Shown: positions 23,451 to 32,784 of the stretch, piece after piece | Layout: the number at the start of each line of letters is the position of its first letter | Numbering within the stretch: position 1 is the stretch's first letter | Source: SMWD01 sp002729875 | Lineage (GTDB): Bacteria; Pseudomonadota; Gammaproteobacteria; Steroidobacterales; GCA-2729495 | DNA: 64,000 nucleotides | NCBI GenBank assembly: GCA_036010905.1 | Contig: DASCMH010000005.1 | Coordinates: 91,117-155,116, forward strand | Reading direction: 5' to 3' | Translations under genes and position numbers: made by a program | Notes under the pieces: generated by a model | Told to the model about the DNA's origin: nothing | Databases searched by the model: none | Seen by the model: only the letters and a program-made list of their open reading frames with translations

Positions 23451-24521
23451 ATGCCCTCAGCCCTGCCTCTACCAGCCATAAGCAAACTTTTGCTGGCTGC
23501 ATCCGTGTTGCTGCTCACGATTACCGATGCCCCTGCCCAGGGTCGCGTTATTCGCGTCACGACGACCCAGGTTGATCGCATGAATGTAGAGCAGATCGAA
23601 ACGGCTGTCGGCATCATTCAGAGCCGCCGTTCACCGCAGATAGCCGCACAGGTAGCCGGTGAAGTAGTCACCGTACTTGTCGATGAAGGCCAGGGTGTCG
23701 AAGCAGGTGAAGTGTTGGCGCGTATCGACAACGAGCAGTACCGATTGGCCAAAAAAGCCAGTCAGGCTGAAGTGCGGCGACTGGAAGCGCTGCATGCAAA
23801 AAAAAACCGGGAGTTTGAACGCTCTCAGCAACTGTTTGCGAACAAGCTGATTGCCCAGGATCAGTTGGAGAATGTAGCAGGAGACCTGGCAGCATTAACC
23901 GAACAACTGGCCGGAGCAAACACCCAGGTGGCGGATAGCCAGCGGCGCCTGACCGAAACGGAACTGGTCGCACCGGTACGTGCAGAAATTGGCGTACGCC
24001 ACATCGATGTTGGTGATTATCTGCAGACGGGGATGATTGCCTTTGATCTGATCGATGTTGAAAATCTGCGCGTACGGCTGCCGTTTCCCGAATACCGAGC
24101 ACCGTTGCTGCGCCCCGGCCTGAGTGTGCGGCTTAGTTCACCCGCTTCGACCAGTACCCCGGTGGCGGCAAAAATTACCGATATCCGGCCGGGCATTAAT
24201 CCGGCGAATCGTTCGGTTGCGGTTATTATCGACCTCATCAACCCCGGCAACTGGCGCCCCGGCGCCAGCGTGCGTGCCGAGGTAATCATCGAAACCCGTG
24301 AAGAAGTCATCATGGTACCGCAAATATCCATCGTACGCCGCCCGGCTGGTAATGTCGTCTATGTGCTCAACGGTAAAAATGTCTCTGAACAACAGGTAGA
24401 GCGCGGACAACGCAGCGGCAGGTTTGTCGAAATTCGCAGCGGTCTGCATGGCAGTGAAACCGTCATCGTCGATGGTGCCGGTTTTCTAACCGATGGCAGC
24501 GAAGTATCGGTCATCGAGTAA
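23451..24521 (+). CDS. RND efflux periplasmic adaptor (membrane fusion protein)
   Basis: The 356-residue protein has a signal peptide ending near APAQG. It shows split biotinyl-lipoyl halves (GEVVTVLVDEGQGVEAGEVLARID and ELVAPVRAEIGVRHIDVGDYL) flanking a coiled-coil hairpin (about 100-165), then a beta-barrel domain. It bridges the inner-membrane pump encoded directly downstream, 4 bp away, to an outer-membrane channel not encoded here. Confidence 0.9.
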   Translation: MPSALPLPAISKLLLAASVLLLTITDAPAQGRVIRVTTTQVDRMNVEQIETAVGIIQSRRSPQIAAQVAGEVVTVLVDEGQGVEAGEVLARIDNEQYRLAKKASQAEVRRLEALHAKKNREFERSQQLFANKLIAQDQLENVAGDLAALTEQLAGANTQVADSQRRLTETELVAPVRAEIGVRHIDVGDYLQTGMIAFDLIDVENLRVRLPFPEYRAPLLRPGLSVRLSSPASTSTPVAAKITDIRPGINPANRSVAVIIDLINPGNWRPGASVRAEVIIETREEVIMVPQISIVRRPAGNVVYVLNGKNVSEQQVERGQRSGRFVEIRSGLHGSETVIVDGAGFLTDGSEVSVIE

Positions 24522-24525
24522 CGCC

Positions 24526-27500
24526 ATGAGCCTCGCGTCGATCTCAGTCAAACGTTACGTGTTCGCCGCAATGTTAAATCTTGCGATAGTAATGTTCGGT
24601 ATCGTCGCGTATCAGGATATCGGAGTAGAGCGCGTACCTAACATAGATTTTGCCAAAATCCAGATTACAACCCGACTACTCGGAGCAAATCCGGAGAATG
24701 TCGATGTCAGCGTCACGAATGTCCTTGAAGGCGCGGTAGCAAGTATCCCGGCGATAGATGAGCTGGTTTCAACTTCATCGCCCGGCCAATCCATCATCAC
24801 ACCATCATTTGATCTCGGCAAAGATATCGATGTTGCCTTTAACGAGGTACAGGCCAAGGTGAGTGAGGTGCTGCGGCTATTGCCGGATCAGGCCGAACCT
24901 CCGATCATCACGAAAACAGAGACCAGCGCATTTCCGGTGTTCTGGCTGACAATTATCGGCAACCGGACACTGCAGCAACTGAACCAGATCGCACGCGGCG
25001 TCAAGAAGAAACTAGAAACGGTAGACGGCGTCGGCAGCATCATCATCGGTGGACTGCGACCACGCACGATTCGGGTCAACCTGGATCTGGACCAGCTGAC
25101 TGCATTTGGCATCACGGTGCAGGATATCATCACGGCATTTCGCAATGAGCACATCCAATTACCGGGAGGCTACCTGGTAGACGCCGAACACGAAGAATTA
25201 CTGAAGCTCGATCTTGAGTACCATCATCCGGAAGACCTGGAGGGCCTGATTCTGGGCTATCGCGACGGCAGCACAATCTACCTGCGTGATGTCGCCGACG
25301 TTGAAGACGGACTCTCCGACAACCGGACTTTCGGCCGCTTCAACACAGAGCCGGGCATTGGTCTTGGCATCGTCAAAATTGCCGGCCGCAATACAGTCGA
25401 GATTAGCCGTGAGATCAAACGACGTCTTAATGAAGACGTAATTCCGCAATTACCACCGGGTATTCAGTTGTTTATATCAAACGATGACAGCGAGTATATC
25501 CTCCAACTGATTGCATCGATGGAAGAACACCTGTTCGCAGGCGCTATTTTTGCCGCGCTCGTCGTCTGGTTCTTCCTGCGCAGTATCCGCGCAACATTAA
25601 TCGTCTCCGCAGCTATCCCGGTATCGCTGCTCGGTGCTGTTCTCGTCATGTATTTTCTCGACTACACACTGAATGTTGTCACCATGCTCGCCTTGCTGAT
25701 ATTGATCGGCGTCGTGGTCGATGACGCAATCGTTGTACTGGAAAATATTCAGCGGCGTCTTGAAGCCGGGGAAAAAAACCGGGTCAATGCGGCCACTGAG
25801 GGCACCAACCAGGTCCTGCTGGCTATCGTCGCATCGACACTGACACTTGCGGCCATTTTTACCGTGGTGCTGTTTATGGACGGCATTCCGGGCAAGCTGT
25901 TTCGGGCGTTCGGCGTGGTTGTCGCCTGTGGTGTACTCGTATCGCTATTCGTTTCGATTACGCTGACACCGATGCTTTGTTCTCGCTATATAAAGGTCGA
26001 GCACCATGGCGGCTCCATCTATACGGGTATAACTCGCACCTTAAAAGGCCTGGATCATCAATATCGTTTAATCATCGCGTGGACCCTCGGCCACCGATTG
26101 AAAGTACTGCTTGCCGCACTGCTGATCGTACTGCTGACGCCGGTATTTTTCTTTGGACTGGGCGGTGAATTCTTCCCACCTGAAGATGAGGGCAGTTTCC
26201 AGGTCGTCGTCAAGACACCGCTCGGCTCCAGCCTTGCCTACGGAAGTAACCGAATGGCTGAGGTCGAGAAGATACTGCTGTCTTTTGACGATATCTCCAC
26301 AGCGTATGCAACAATGGGCCGTGGCCGGTCATCACAGGTCACCGAAGGCATAATCTACGCCAGTATGGTACCGCCGGAACAGCGCCGGTTGAAACAATAC
26401 GAACTGATACCTTTAGTACGTGAGAAACTCGAAAAACTACCGGGCGTACGGGCATTCCCGTCGGCATTTACCTTCACCGGCACAGCCCGCGGCGAGGCCC
26501 TGAACTTTGCGCTGACAGGTCCCGATCTGGTGGGCGTTGCACGATTGTCGCGTGAGTTACTCGACCGCTTGTCTACAGACCCGGAGATGGGAAGTTTTGA
26601 TCTTGATCTGAATCTTGATTTACCGCAAACAAGTCTTACGGTTAATCGTGAGCTTGCCGCCGAGTTCGGCCTGTCGACACTAAGCATTGCCGAGGCTGCC
26701 AATGTGCTGGCCGGGGGCCTTAATGTTGCAAAATTCAGCGACGAGCCGGGCGACGGTGAACGCTACGATATTCGTCTCAAGGCGGCCGGCGACTTCAACC
26801 TGGCCGATATGAGCAAGATCTATCTGCGCACTCCGAATCGCGCACTCGCACGCCTCGATTCGGTTGCAAAATTCGAGCAGAATCTTGGTCCGGCCGTTAT
26901 TTCACGGCTCGACCGACAATATGCCGCCTATTTTTACAGCGACCCGACAATCTCGCTTAGTGATGCGATCAAACGCCTGAATAGCGTTGCAACTGATGTA
27001 TTGCCTCCGGGATATTCATTGCAGATGCTCGGCCGCGCCAAACAACTCGGCAACACATCCAATTCACTCGGTTTCGCTTTCCTGCTCTCGCTGGTACTCG
27101 TTTACATGGTGCTGGCAAGCCAGTTTAATTCATATTCGCAGCCGCTGATTATCATGGTGGCACAACCGCTTGCGATTATCGGCGGAATCGCAGCACTTAA
27201 CCTCTTTGACCATACCCTCAATGTATTCTCGATGACCGGCCTGGTGCTGTTAATGGGCCTTGTCGCAAAGAATTCGATCTTACTTGTCGACCGTACCAAT
27301 CAGTTGCGCGATGAGGGTATGGCGATTGATGCGGCCCTGCTGGAGGCCTGCCCGATGCGTCTGCGTCCGATCCTGATGACATCATTCACAATTATTTTCG
27401 CAATGATGGTACCGGCACTCGGACTCGGTGCCGGCGTTGAACTCTCGGCACCTATGGCGGTGGCCGTAGTTGGTGGCATGGTGACTTCGACACTGTTATC

Positions 27501-27588
27501 ACTCATCGTTGTCCCGGCTGTCTACTCCCTGGTCGAGAATCTCCGGGTACGGCGGACGGGCGGAATTGCAACCTCACAGAGCACCTGA
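24526..27588 (+). CDS. RND-family inner-membrane efflux pump (AcrB/MexB-like)
   Basis: The 1020-residue pump has the twelve-helix RND architecture: one helix, a large periplasmic loop, five helices, then the repeat. The intramembrane proton-relay acids are present in GVVVDDAIVVLENI (TM4). The N-terminus ASISVKRYVFAAMLNLAIV and the GVERVPNIDF segment match HAE1/heavy-metal-type exporters of the divergent one-adaptor class. The start at 24526 (MSLASISV) avoids the adaptor's stop. No regulator gene is adjacent, and the substrates cannot be inferred. Confidence 0.93.
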   Translation: MSLASISVKRYVFAAMLNLAIVMFGIVAYQDIGVERVPNIDFAKIQITTRLLGANPENVDVSVTNVLEGAVASIPAIDELVSTSSPGQSIITPSFDLGKDIDVAFNEVQAKVSEVLRLLPDQAEPPIITKTETSAFPVFWLTIIGNRTLQQLNQIARGVKKKLETVDGVGSIIIGGLRPRTIRVNLDLDQLTAFGITVQDIITAFRNEHIQLPGGYLVDAEHEELLKLDLEYHHPEDLEGLILGYRDGSTIYLRDVADVEDGLSDNRTFGRFNTEPGIGLGIVKIAGRNTVEISREIKRRLNEDVIPQLPPGIQLFISNDDSEYILQLIASMEEHLFAGAIFAALVVWFFLRSIRATLIVSAAIPVSLLGAVLVMYFLDYTLNVVTMLALLILIGVVVDDAIVVLENIQRRLEAGEKNRVNAATEGTNQVLLAIVASTLTLAAIFTVVLFMDGIPGKLFRAFGVVVACGVLVSLFVSITLTPMLCSRYIKVEHHGGSIYTGITRTLKGLDHQYRLIIAWTLGHRLKVLLAALLIVLLTPVFFFGLGGEFFPPEDEGSFQVVVKTPLGSSLAYGSNRMAEVEKILLSFDDISTAYATMGRGRSSQVTEGIIYASMVPPEQRRLKQYELIPLVREKLEKLPGVRAFPSAFTFTGTARGEALNFALTGPDLVGVARLSRELLDRLSTDPEMGSFDLDLNLDLPQTSLTVNRELAAEFGLSTLSIAEAANVLAGGLNVAKFSDEPGDGERYDIRLKAAGDFNLADMSKIYLRTPNRALARLDSVAKFEQNLGPAVISRLDRQYAAYFYSDPTISLSDAIKRLNSVATDVLPPGYSLQMLGRAKQLGNTSNSLGFAFLLSLVLVYMVLASQFNSYSQPLIIMVAQPLAIIGGIAALNLFDHTLNVFSMTGLVLLMGLVAKNSILLVDRTNQLRDEGMAIDAALLEACPMRLRPILMTSFTIIFAMMVPALGLGAGVELSAPMAVAVVGGMVTSTLLSLIVVPAVYSLVENLRVRRTGGIATSQST

Positions 27589-27631
27589 CCGACACTGTCG
27601 CTAACTCCTGATTGCATTACAGCTTGCAAGT

Positions 27632-28255
27632 TCAGTGGATACGAAAGCCTCCATGACGTAGCCGGGCACGATGATCGAACCACCACCAGGACAGGAGAAA
27701 CCCAACCACAAAGCTTGCGGCAGCCGCCACAAAAAACAAGGTGCCCGGTACGCTGAACGCATAGACTGCGAGACGCTCGGCAAGATCAACATTTTCTACC
27801 CTGAGTTGCACCAGTTCATCCATTTCTGCCTCAGCACCGGCCTCTCGAGCCGCAAGCTGCACTTCGATTTCACTGATCCGGGCCTCACGACCTTTAAGCC
27901 CCGAGGCCAGTGACTTGAGTTCGGCAATTGCTTCATCTCGTTCCTGCTCAACTTCTGCCACCCGCAAAATAGCCGGCTTCTTTGTAACCAGATAATTTTT
28001 CTTAACCCAACCCGTGCGTCCATCCTTAAGGGTGACCCGTATACGATATCGGTTTTCTTCGGATGTCTCTACGCGCTCACCGCTCTTAAGCTGTGTGAAT
28101 GCCCGATCGCTGGTATCGGGTAACTGATGAACGCCAAGCTGCAGGCTATCGGTAACATAAGCCGTTTCAGCCGATGCGCTGCCGAATCCAATCCATAATC
28201 CGCAAACAATAACGGCATGGTATTTCCACTGATCAATCACTGTTCTTGCACCCAT
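27632..28255 (-). CDS. SH3-domain, coiled-coil, C-terminally membrane-anchored protein
   Basis: A 207-residue protein in the pattern of the TIGR04211/YgiM family: signal peptide (VIVCGLWIGFGSASAE), bacterial SH3-like domain (YVTDSLQLGVHQLPDTSDRA to GWVKKNYL), coiled coil (about 105-165), and one C-terminal membrane helix (FFVAAAASFVVGFLLSWWW) with a short basic tail. The ATG at 28255 begins one base after the stop of the dacB remnant; upstream in-frame codons translate that remnant's DNA and were excluded. The function of this family is not established. Confidence 0.8.
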   Translation of the reverse strand: MGARTVIDQWKYHAVIVCGLWIGFGSASAETAYVTDSLQLGVHQLPDTSDRAFTQLKSGERVETSEENRYRIRVTLKDGRTGWVKKNYLVTKKPAILRVAEVEQERDEAIAELKSLASGLKGREARISEIEVQLAAREAGAEAEMDELVQLRVENVDLAERLAVYAFSVPGTLFFVAAAASFVVGFLLSWWWFDHRARLRHGGFRIH

Positions 28256-28256
28256 C

Positions 28257-28656
28257 TTAATAACGCATTTTGCGCTTCTTCCCCCGCCCCCGGTGAACAT
28301 CGACATCGTTCTGAATATCAACAACTACATAATCATAGCCAAAGCGACTGCGAACATAGCCAATCATTAATCAAATCATCAAGCCGACCGGTTTTCTGGT
28401 TTATATGCCCGGCCAGGCTTTGTTTGCGAAATCTGCGTCGCAGCGTGCCGTCGATTCCGGTCGGCGCCAGTAACGTAACAAACTTGGCACGATAGATACT
28501 GTGGTCGACAGCAACCCGTAGCCCCGCCTGACTACGCGCTGCTAAGCGAGCATACCGCGATAATCCGGCACCATTGTCAATCCACAAGCCCGGAAAATCC
28601 AGTCCACGTTCGGCACGATATTCCGCGCAGACTACGGTGGAAAATCCTATATATCT
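28257..28656 (-). pseudogene. dacB: C-terminal remnant of D-alanyl-D-alanine carboxypeptidase (PBP4/DacB type), frameshifted
   Basis: In one frame (28656 to about 28368) the sequence reads GLDFPGLWIDNGAGLSRYAR, then APTGIDGTLRRRF and HINQKTGRLDDL. These match the PBP4 SGLSR region, VDGTLRRR and the KTG motif. Near 28366-28372 homology shifts frame and continues MIGYVRSRFGYDYVVVDIQN to a TAA at 28257-28259. The N-terminal two thirds, with the catalytic SxxK and SxN, are missing: the adjoining glycosyltransferase gene ends inside the left edge of the homology. This is a truncated, frameshifted relic with no plausible activity. Confidence 0.8.
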
Positions 28657-29738
28657 CCCGCCAGGAGCTCAGTGAAAAACCGGATATGACCATTAACCAT
28701 ATTTTCGATCGAAAAATATTTCCCAAGCCTTACCCGTGCGGCCTCACCCATTTTTTTTGTTTCCTCAGGATGTGAATAACAATAGCGAATTCGCTCGGCC
28801 ATGATCCCGGGGTCACGCACGGGTATGACGAAGCCCGTCTTGCCTTCTTCTATCAACTCTTTAACGCCTCCTGTCGAGGTAACAATGGCAGGCACTTTAT
28901 TAGCCATCGCCTCGGGCACGGCCTTGGAAAGGCCTTCCCCGGAAATCGAAGGTTGAACATATAAATTGGATGCCGCCATAATTTTGACGACATCTTCCCG
29001 GGTCCCCAGCAGCCTGATTCTGTCGCCCATGGGCGAATTCGCCACAATTGACTGAAATTGCGGGTTATCCGTGTCGCGACCGGCAACCAGCACATGCAGA
29101 CGATCGAGGTCGGCCAGTTGTTTCGTCGCGGCCAGCAATACATCGACGCCCTTACTCGGCCGTACATTCGCGGCACAGGTTACGACGAAGTCATCCGCCC
29201 CGACCCCGAATTCTTCCATGTCAGCCCGCTCACCCGTAAACCAATTTATATCCTGACCCTTGTAAACAGTTGCAATTTTAATGTCCCGCCAAACCTGCTG
29301 GCGTAAATAATCACGCACGGCGTTAGCCTGGCAAATAATCCCGTCTACCCGGGGATGCAAATGAGTCAGGTATGCAGTCGGATCATAACGATAGACACCA
29401 CTGACAGTGCCACGATAGTTCACCACTTTTACGCCGGTGCCGATCGCCGCGAATGCCGCATTGGCAATCGCCCGCGAATTCATGGCATAGACAACATCGA
29501 TGCTCTCAGCATGGATAAATTGCCTAAGCCTGGCTATAACCGGAAAATCAATTTTTACGCGCGGATAGGAATCAATCAGGTGAACGCCATGATTACGAAA
29601 ATAATCTTCGAATTCCTGGCGTCCCTCCATCGTCATATAGACTCGATGGCCACGAGCCGCTATCCCGGTAAATATAGCGGCCTCACATCTGCCACTGTGC
29701 CACGGCGCTATATAGGAACTCAAACCCAGAATATTCAT
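28647..29738 (-). CDS. Family 4 glycosyltransferase (GT-B fold)
   Basis: A 363-residue GT-B enzyme. The acceptor-side N-domain includes GLSSYIAPWHSG and the donor-side domain includes CAANVRPSKGVDVLL, the VAGRDTDNP strand, LGTREDVVKIMAASNLYVQP and the catalytic E-x7-E type motif SISGEGLSKAVPEAMA. It is probably involved in lipopolysaccharide or exopolysaccharide sugar addition, but it stands alone, between a dacB relic and the korB gene. Its final codons lie over the left edge of the dacB homology, suggesting it reached this site by a rearrangement. Confidence 0.85.
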   Translation of the reverse strand: MNILGLSSYIAPWHSGRCEAAIFTGIAARGHRVYMTMEGRQEFEDYFRNHGVHLIDSYPRVKIDFPVIARLRQFIHAESIDVVYAMNSRAIANAAFAAIGTGVKVVNYRGTVSGVYRYDPTAYLTHLHPRVDGIICQANAVRDYLRQQVWRDIKIATVYKGQDINWFTGERADMEEFGVGADDFVVTCAANVRPSKGVDVLLAATKQLADLDRLHVLVAGRDTDNPQFQSIVANSPMGDRIRLLGTREDVVKIMAASNLYVQPSISGEGLSKAVPEAMANKVPAIVTSTGGVKELIEEGKTGFVIPVRDPGIMAERIRYCYSHPEETKKMGEAARVRLGKYFSIENMVNGHIRFFTELLAGDI

Positions 29739-29809
29739 AACGCGTCAATAGCAACCAATTTTTCTGTACACACTGCTTGCATGACAATCCGCTCGACTGT
29801 GCGTGCGTG

Positions 29810-30865
29810 CTAGCGCCAGACGTTCTGCAAAACCTGCAAAGCGTCATCACCCGGACACAACTCGGCATGATCAATCATAGACAGCGGTTGATCGACGATA
29901 TTGCTAAGGTCGTGCATTTCCTTGAGATTATCATCGTAATACAGCAAACCGGTGATAACCTCACCAGCCTGCTGATACTGCTCGAGGTAACTGTAGATCG
30001 AGGCTCGATCGGTCGGGTCATATTTACCGGCAACCTTGCGTAATATGATCTGGCTACCATCGTGTAATATAACTGGCATTGCCTCACCGGCTTTGTACTG
30101 CACCTTGAGTTCTTCAGACGGCGGCACGTAATTGGCCTGGATCGCCGGATGGAAATGCTGTCGCGTATATTCGTAGCTTTTCGTCGAACCTTCGTGGTCA
30201 TTGAATGTTACGCATGGCGAGATCACATCAATGACGGCGAAACCCTTGTGACTCAGTCCCGCCTTGATCAGCGGTAATAGCTGTTCCTTATCGCCCGAGA
30301 AACTTCTGGCCACAAATCCGGCACCCATTGAAATTGCCATACGACATGGATCGATAGGTGGCTGCTGGTTCTCCGCGCCCTTCTTTGCCTTGCTGCCAAG
30401 ATCTGCAGAGGCTGAAAACTGACCCTTGGTCAGGCCATAAACGCCATTGTTCTCAATGATGTACAGCATATTCACGTTACGACGAATAGCGTGACAGAAC
30501 TGACCGAGACCGATTGACAAGCTGTCGCCATCGCCGGACACACCGATATACCATAAATCACTATTTGCAGCGTTTGCCCCACTGGCAACCGAGGGCATGC
30601 GGCCATGCACCGTGTTAAAGCCGTGCGACTGCTTGGCGAAATAAGCCGGTGTCTTTGATGAACAGCCAATACCGCTAAGCTTCGCCATCCGGTGGGGTGG
30701 AATACTCAGTTCGAAGGCAACCTGCACAATCGCGCCCGTGACCGAGTCATGACCGCAACCGGCACACAATGTAGACATGCCGCCTTCATAATCACGTACG
30801 GTCAGGCCAAGTTTATTTCTTGGGCTCTGTGGATGAATGACCTTCGGTTTGGCAATAAAACTCAT
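29810..30865 (-). CDS. korB: 2-oxoglutarate:ferredoxin oxidoreductase, beta subunit
   Basis: The 351-residue thiamine diphosphate-binding subunit has the cofactor loop GDGDSLSIGLGQF followed by ENNGVYGLTKGQ, and the CAGCGHDS motif near residue 35. It oxidatively decarboxylates 2-oxoglutarate with CoA and reduces ferredoxin, or runs in reverse. The start overlaps the korA stop by 4 bp (ATGA), so translation is coupled. Confidence 0.9.
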   Translation of the reverse strand: MSFIAKPKVIHPQSPRNKLGLTVRDYEGGMSTLCAGCGHDSVTGAIVQVAFELSIPPHRMAKLSGIGCSSKTPAYFAKQSHGFNTVHGRMPSVASGANAANSDLWYIGVSGDGDSLSIGLGQFCHAIRRNVNMLYIIENNGVYGLTKGQFSASADLGSKAKKGAENQQPPIDPCRMAISMGAGFVARSFSGDKEQLLPLIKAGLSHKGFAVIDVISPCVTFNDHEGSTKSYEYTRQHFHPAIQANYVPPSEELKVQYKAGEAMPVILHDGSQIILRKVAGKYDPTDRASIYSYLEQYQQAGEVITGLLYYDDNLKEMHDLSNIVDQPLSMIDHAELCPGDDALQVLQNVWR

Positions 30866-32685
30866 GCCGCTACTCCCTCGGCCAAATCCTGATTAATGGC
30901 TTCGATGATGCCCCGTGCATTGATTGGTAATCCATCGTAAAACAGCAATGGCACGAGTTTCTCTGCAACAACGTCAGTCTCAATCATCAACAGGCTACGC
31001 AATTGAGCATCACGATTCTGCTCGACAACGTAAAGTCTGTCGTGGCTATCGATAAACTCCTGCACCCGGTCGGTAAACGGGAATGCCTTGACCCGCAGAT
31101 AATTTGTGCCCTTACCTGAAGCAAGTAGTTCATCACGCGCCTCGATAACGGCGCAATCGCAACTACCGATCGAGATAATGCCAACCTTGTATTTATCCGA
31201 GTAATCAACAGCCGGCTCGGGAACATATTGCTTGGCGGTTTCCCACTTGCGCCGCAAACGGTCAACAACCTCCAGGTACTCGTTTGAATCCTCGGTGTAT
31301 GCGCCATACATATTGTGGCCGGAACCACGCGTGAAGTACGCGCCATTTGGATGTTCTCCCGGGAAAGTTCGGTACGGAATGGCGTCATCATCAACATCCA
31401 GATATCGATGAAATGATTCCATCTTCTCAAGCGCCGCGGCATCAAGTGACTTGCCTCGATCAGGTCTGTAGTTGTCGTCCCATTTCAAAGCCGGAATCAT
31501 CCAGTCATTCATACCGATATCAAGATCAGTCAATATAATGACCGGGGTCTGCAACTGCTCGGCAAGATCGAAGGCTGCCACGGAATGATAGAAACACTCT
31601 TCCGGGCTGGACGGAAATAGCAGTACATGGCGTGTATCTCCGTGCGATGCATAGGCACAGGCCATGATATCCGCCTGCTGGGTACGCGTCGGCATACCGG
31701 TCGAAGGCCCGCAACGCTGCACGTTGATGATCACCGCAGGTATCTCGGTAAAATACCCGTAGCCAAGTAATTCACTCATTAGTGAAATACCAGGACCACT
31801 GGTCGGCGTGAAGGCGCGGGCACCATTCCAGCCGGCGCCAAGCACCATGCCCATCGCGGACAACTCGTCCTCAGCCTGAATAATGCAATATTTGGCCTTA
31901 CCGGTTTCCTCTTCAATACGGTAGCGTTCGCAAAAACTTGTAAATGTATCCATAACCGTCGTCGACGGCGTGAGTGGGTACCACGCACCAACCGTCGCCC
32001 CGGCATAGACCGCCCCAAGTCCAGTCGCCGTATTACCATCGATCATAATATGCTGACTGGTTGCATTCATTGGCTCTGCTTTAAATGACAGCAGATTATC
32101 GAAATGCTGTTTGGCATAATCGTAGCCGAGCCTGAATGCAACATGGTTGGCCGTGAGCAAACTGGGCTTTTTGGCAAATATCTTTTCCAGTGAGGCCTTG
32201 ATGACATCCAGGTCAATATCAAGCAGCGCAGCCACAGCACCTACATAGGCGACATTTTTCATCAGCACACGCGAACGAGCCGTTGCAAACTGATCATTAC
32301 ACATTCTTGCCAACGGGATACCGATGATCGTCACATCATCACGATTCAGCAGTTTGTGACGTGGCCATGTCGAATCGTAAATCAGATAACCACCGGGGGC
32401 CAAATCAGCGAGATCCTTCCGGTAAGTCTGGGCATTCATCGCCAGCATGATATCGATACGCCCGGCACGGGCCATATAGCCCTTACCACTGACACGAATC
32501 TCATACCAGGTCGGCAGGCCCTGAATATTTGACGGAAAATAATTCTTGCCAACGACCGGAATACCCATACGAAAGAACGACTTCATCAGCAGCGCATTGG
32601 CGCTGGCCGACCCGGTGCCGTTCACATTCGCAATGCGAACTGTAAAATCGTTGTTGCTCGGTCCTGCACTCATACCAGGGCTCAT
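30862..32685 (-). CDS. korA: 2-oxoglutarate:ferredoxin oxidoreductase, fused gamma-alpha subunit
   Basis: A 607-residue fusion. Residues about 10-190 are the gamma domain (VRIANVNGTGSASANALLMK, ARAGRIDIMLAMN) and about 210-600 the alpha domain (AVYAGATVGAWYPLTPST; GPGISLMSELLGYGYFTEIP; QRCGPSTGMPTRTQQAD). The gamma-alpha fusion is the usual KorA arrangement. No iron-sulfur motif lies in the protein itself; the third gene of the module supplies those. It lies 99 bp downstream of the FAD/iron-sulfur gene. Confidence 0.92.
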   Translation of the reverse strand: MSPGMSAGPSNNDFTVRIANVNGTGSASANALLMKSFFRMGIPVVGKNYFPSNIQGLPTWYEIRVSGKGYMARAGRIDIMLAMNAQTYRKDLADLAPGGYLIYDSTWPRHKLLNRDDVTIIGIPLARMCNDQFATARSRVLMKNVAYVGAVAALLDIDLDVIKASLEKIFAKKPSLLTANHVAFRLGYDYAKQHFDNLLSFKAEPMNATSQHIMIDGNTATGLGAVYAGATVGAWYPLTPSTTVMDTFTSFCERYRIEEETGKAKYCIIQAEDELSAMGMVLGAGWNGARAFTPTSGPGISLMSELLGYGYFTEIPAVIINVQRCGPSTGMPTRTQQADIMACAYASHGDTRHVLLFPSSPEECFYHSVAAFDLAEQLQTPVIILTDLDIGMNDWMIPALKWDDNYRPDRGKSLDAAALEKMESFHRYLDVDDDAIPYRTFPGEHPNGAYFTRGSGHNMYGAYTEDSNEYLEVVDRLRRKWETAKQYVPEPAVDYSDKYKVGIISIGSCDCAVIEARDELLASGKGTNYLRVKAFPFTDRVQEFIDSHDRLYVVEQNRDAQLRSLLMIETDVVAEKLVPLLFYDGLPINARGIIEAINQDLAEGVAA

Positions 32686-32784
32686 AATTTATCTATCCAG
32701 GTTTACCGGGCAATTGGCGGGATCTGAGCAAATAGCCGACGCAAACCTGAAGGCAAGTCACTAACGGGATCGCTTAGCCCGAAT

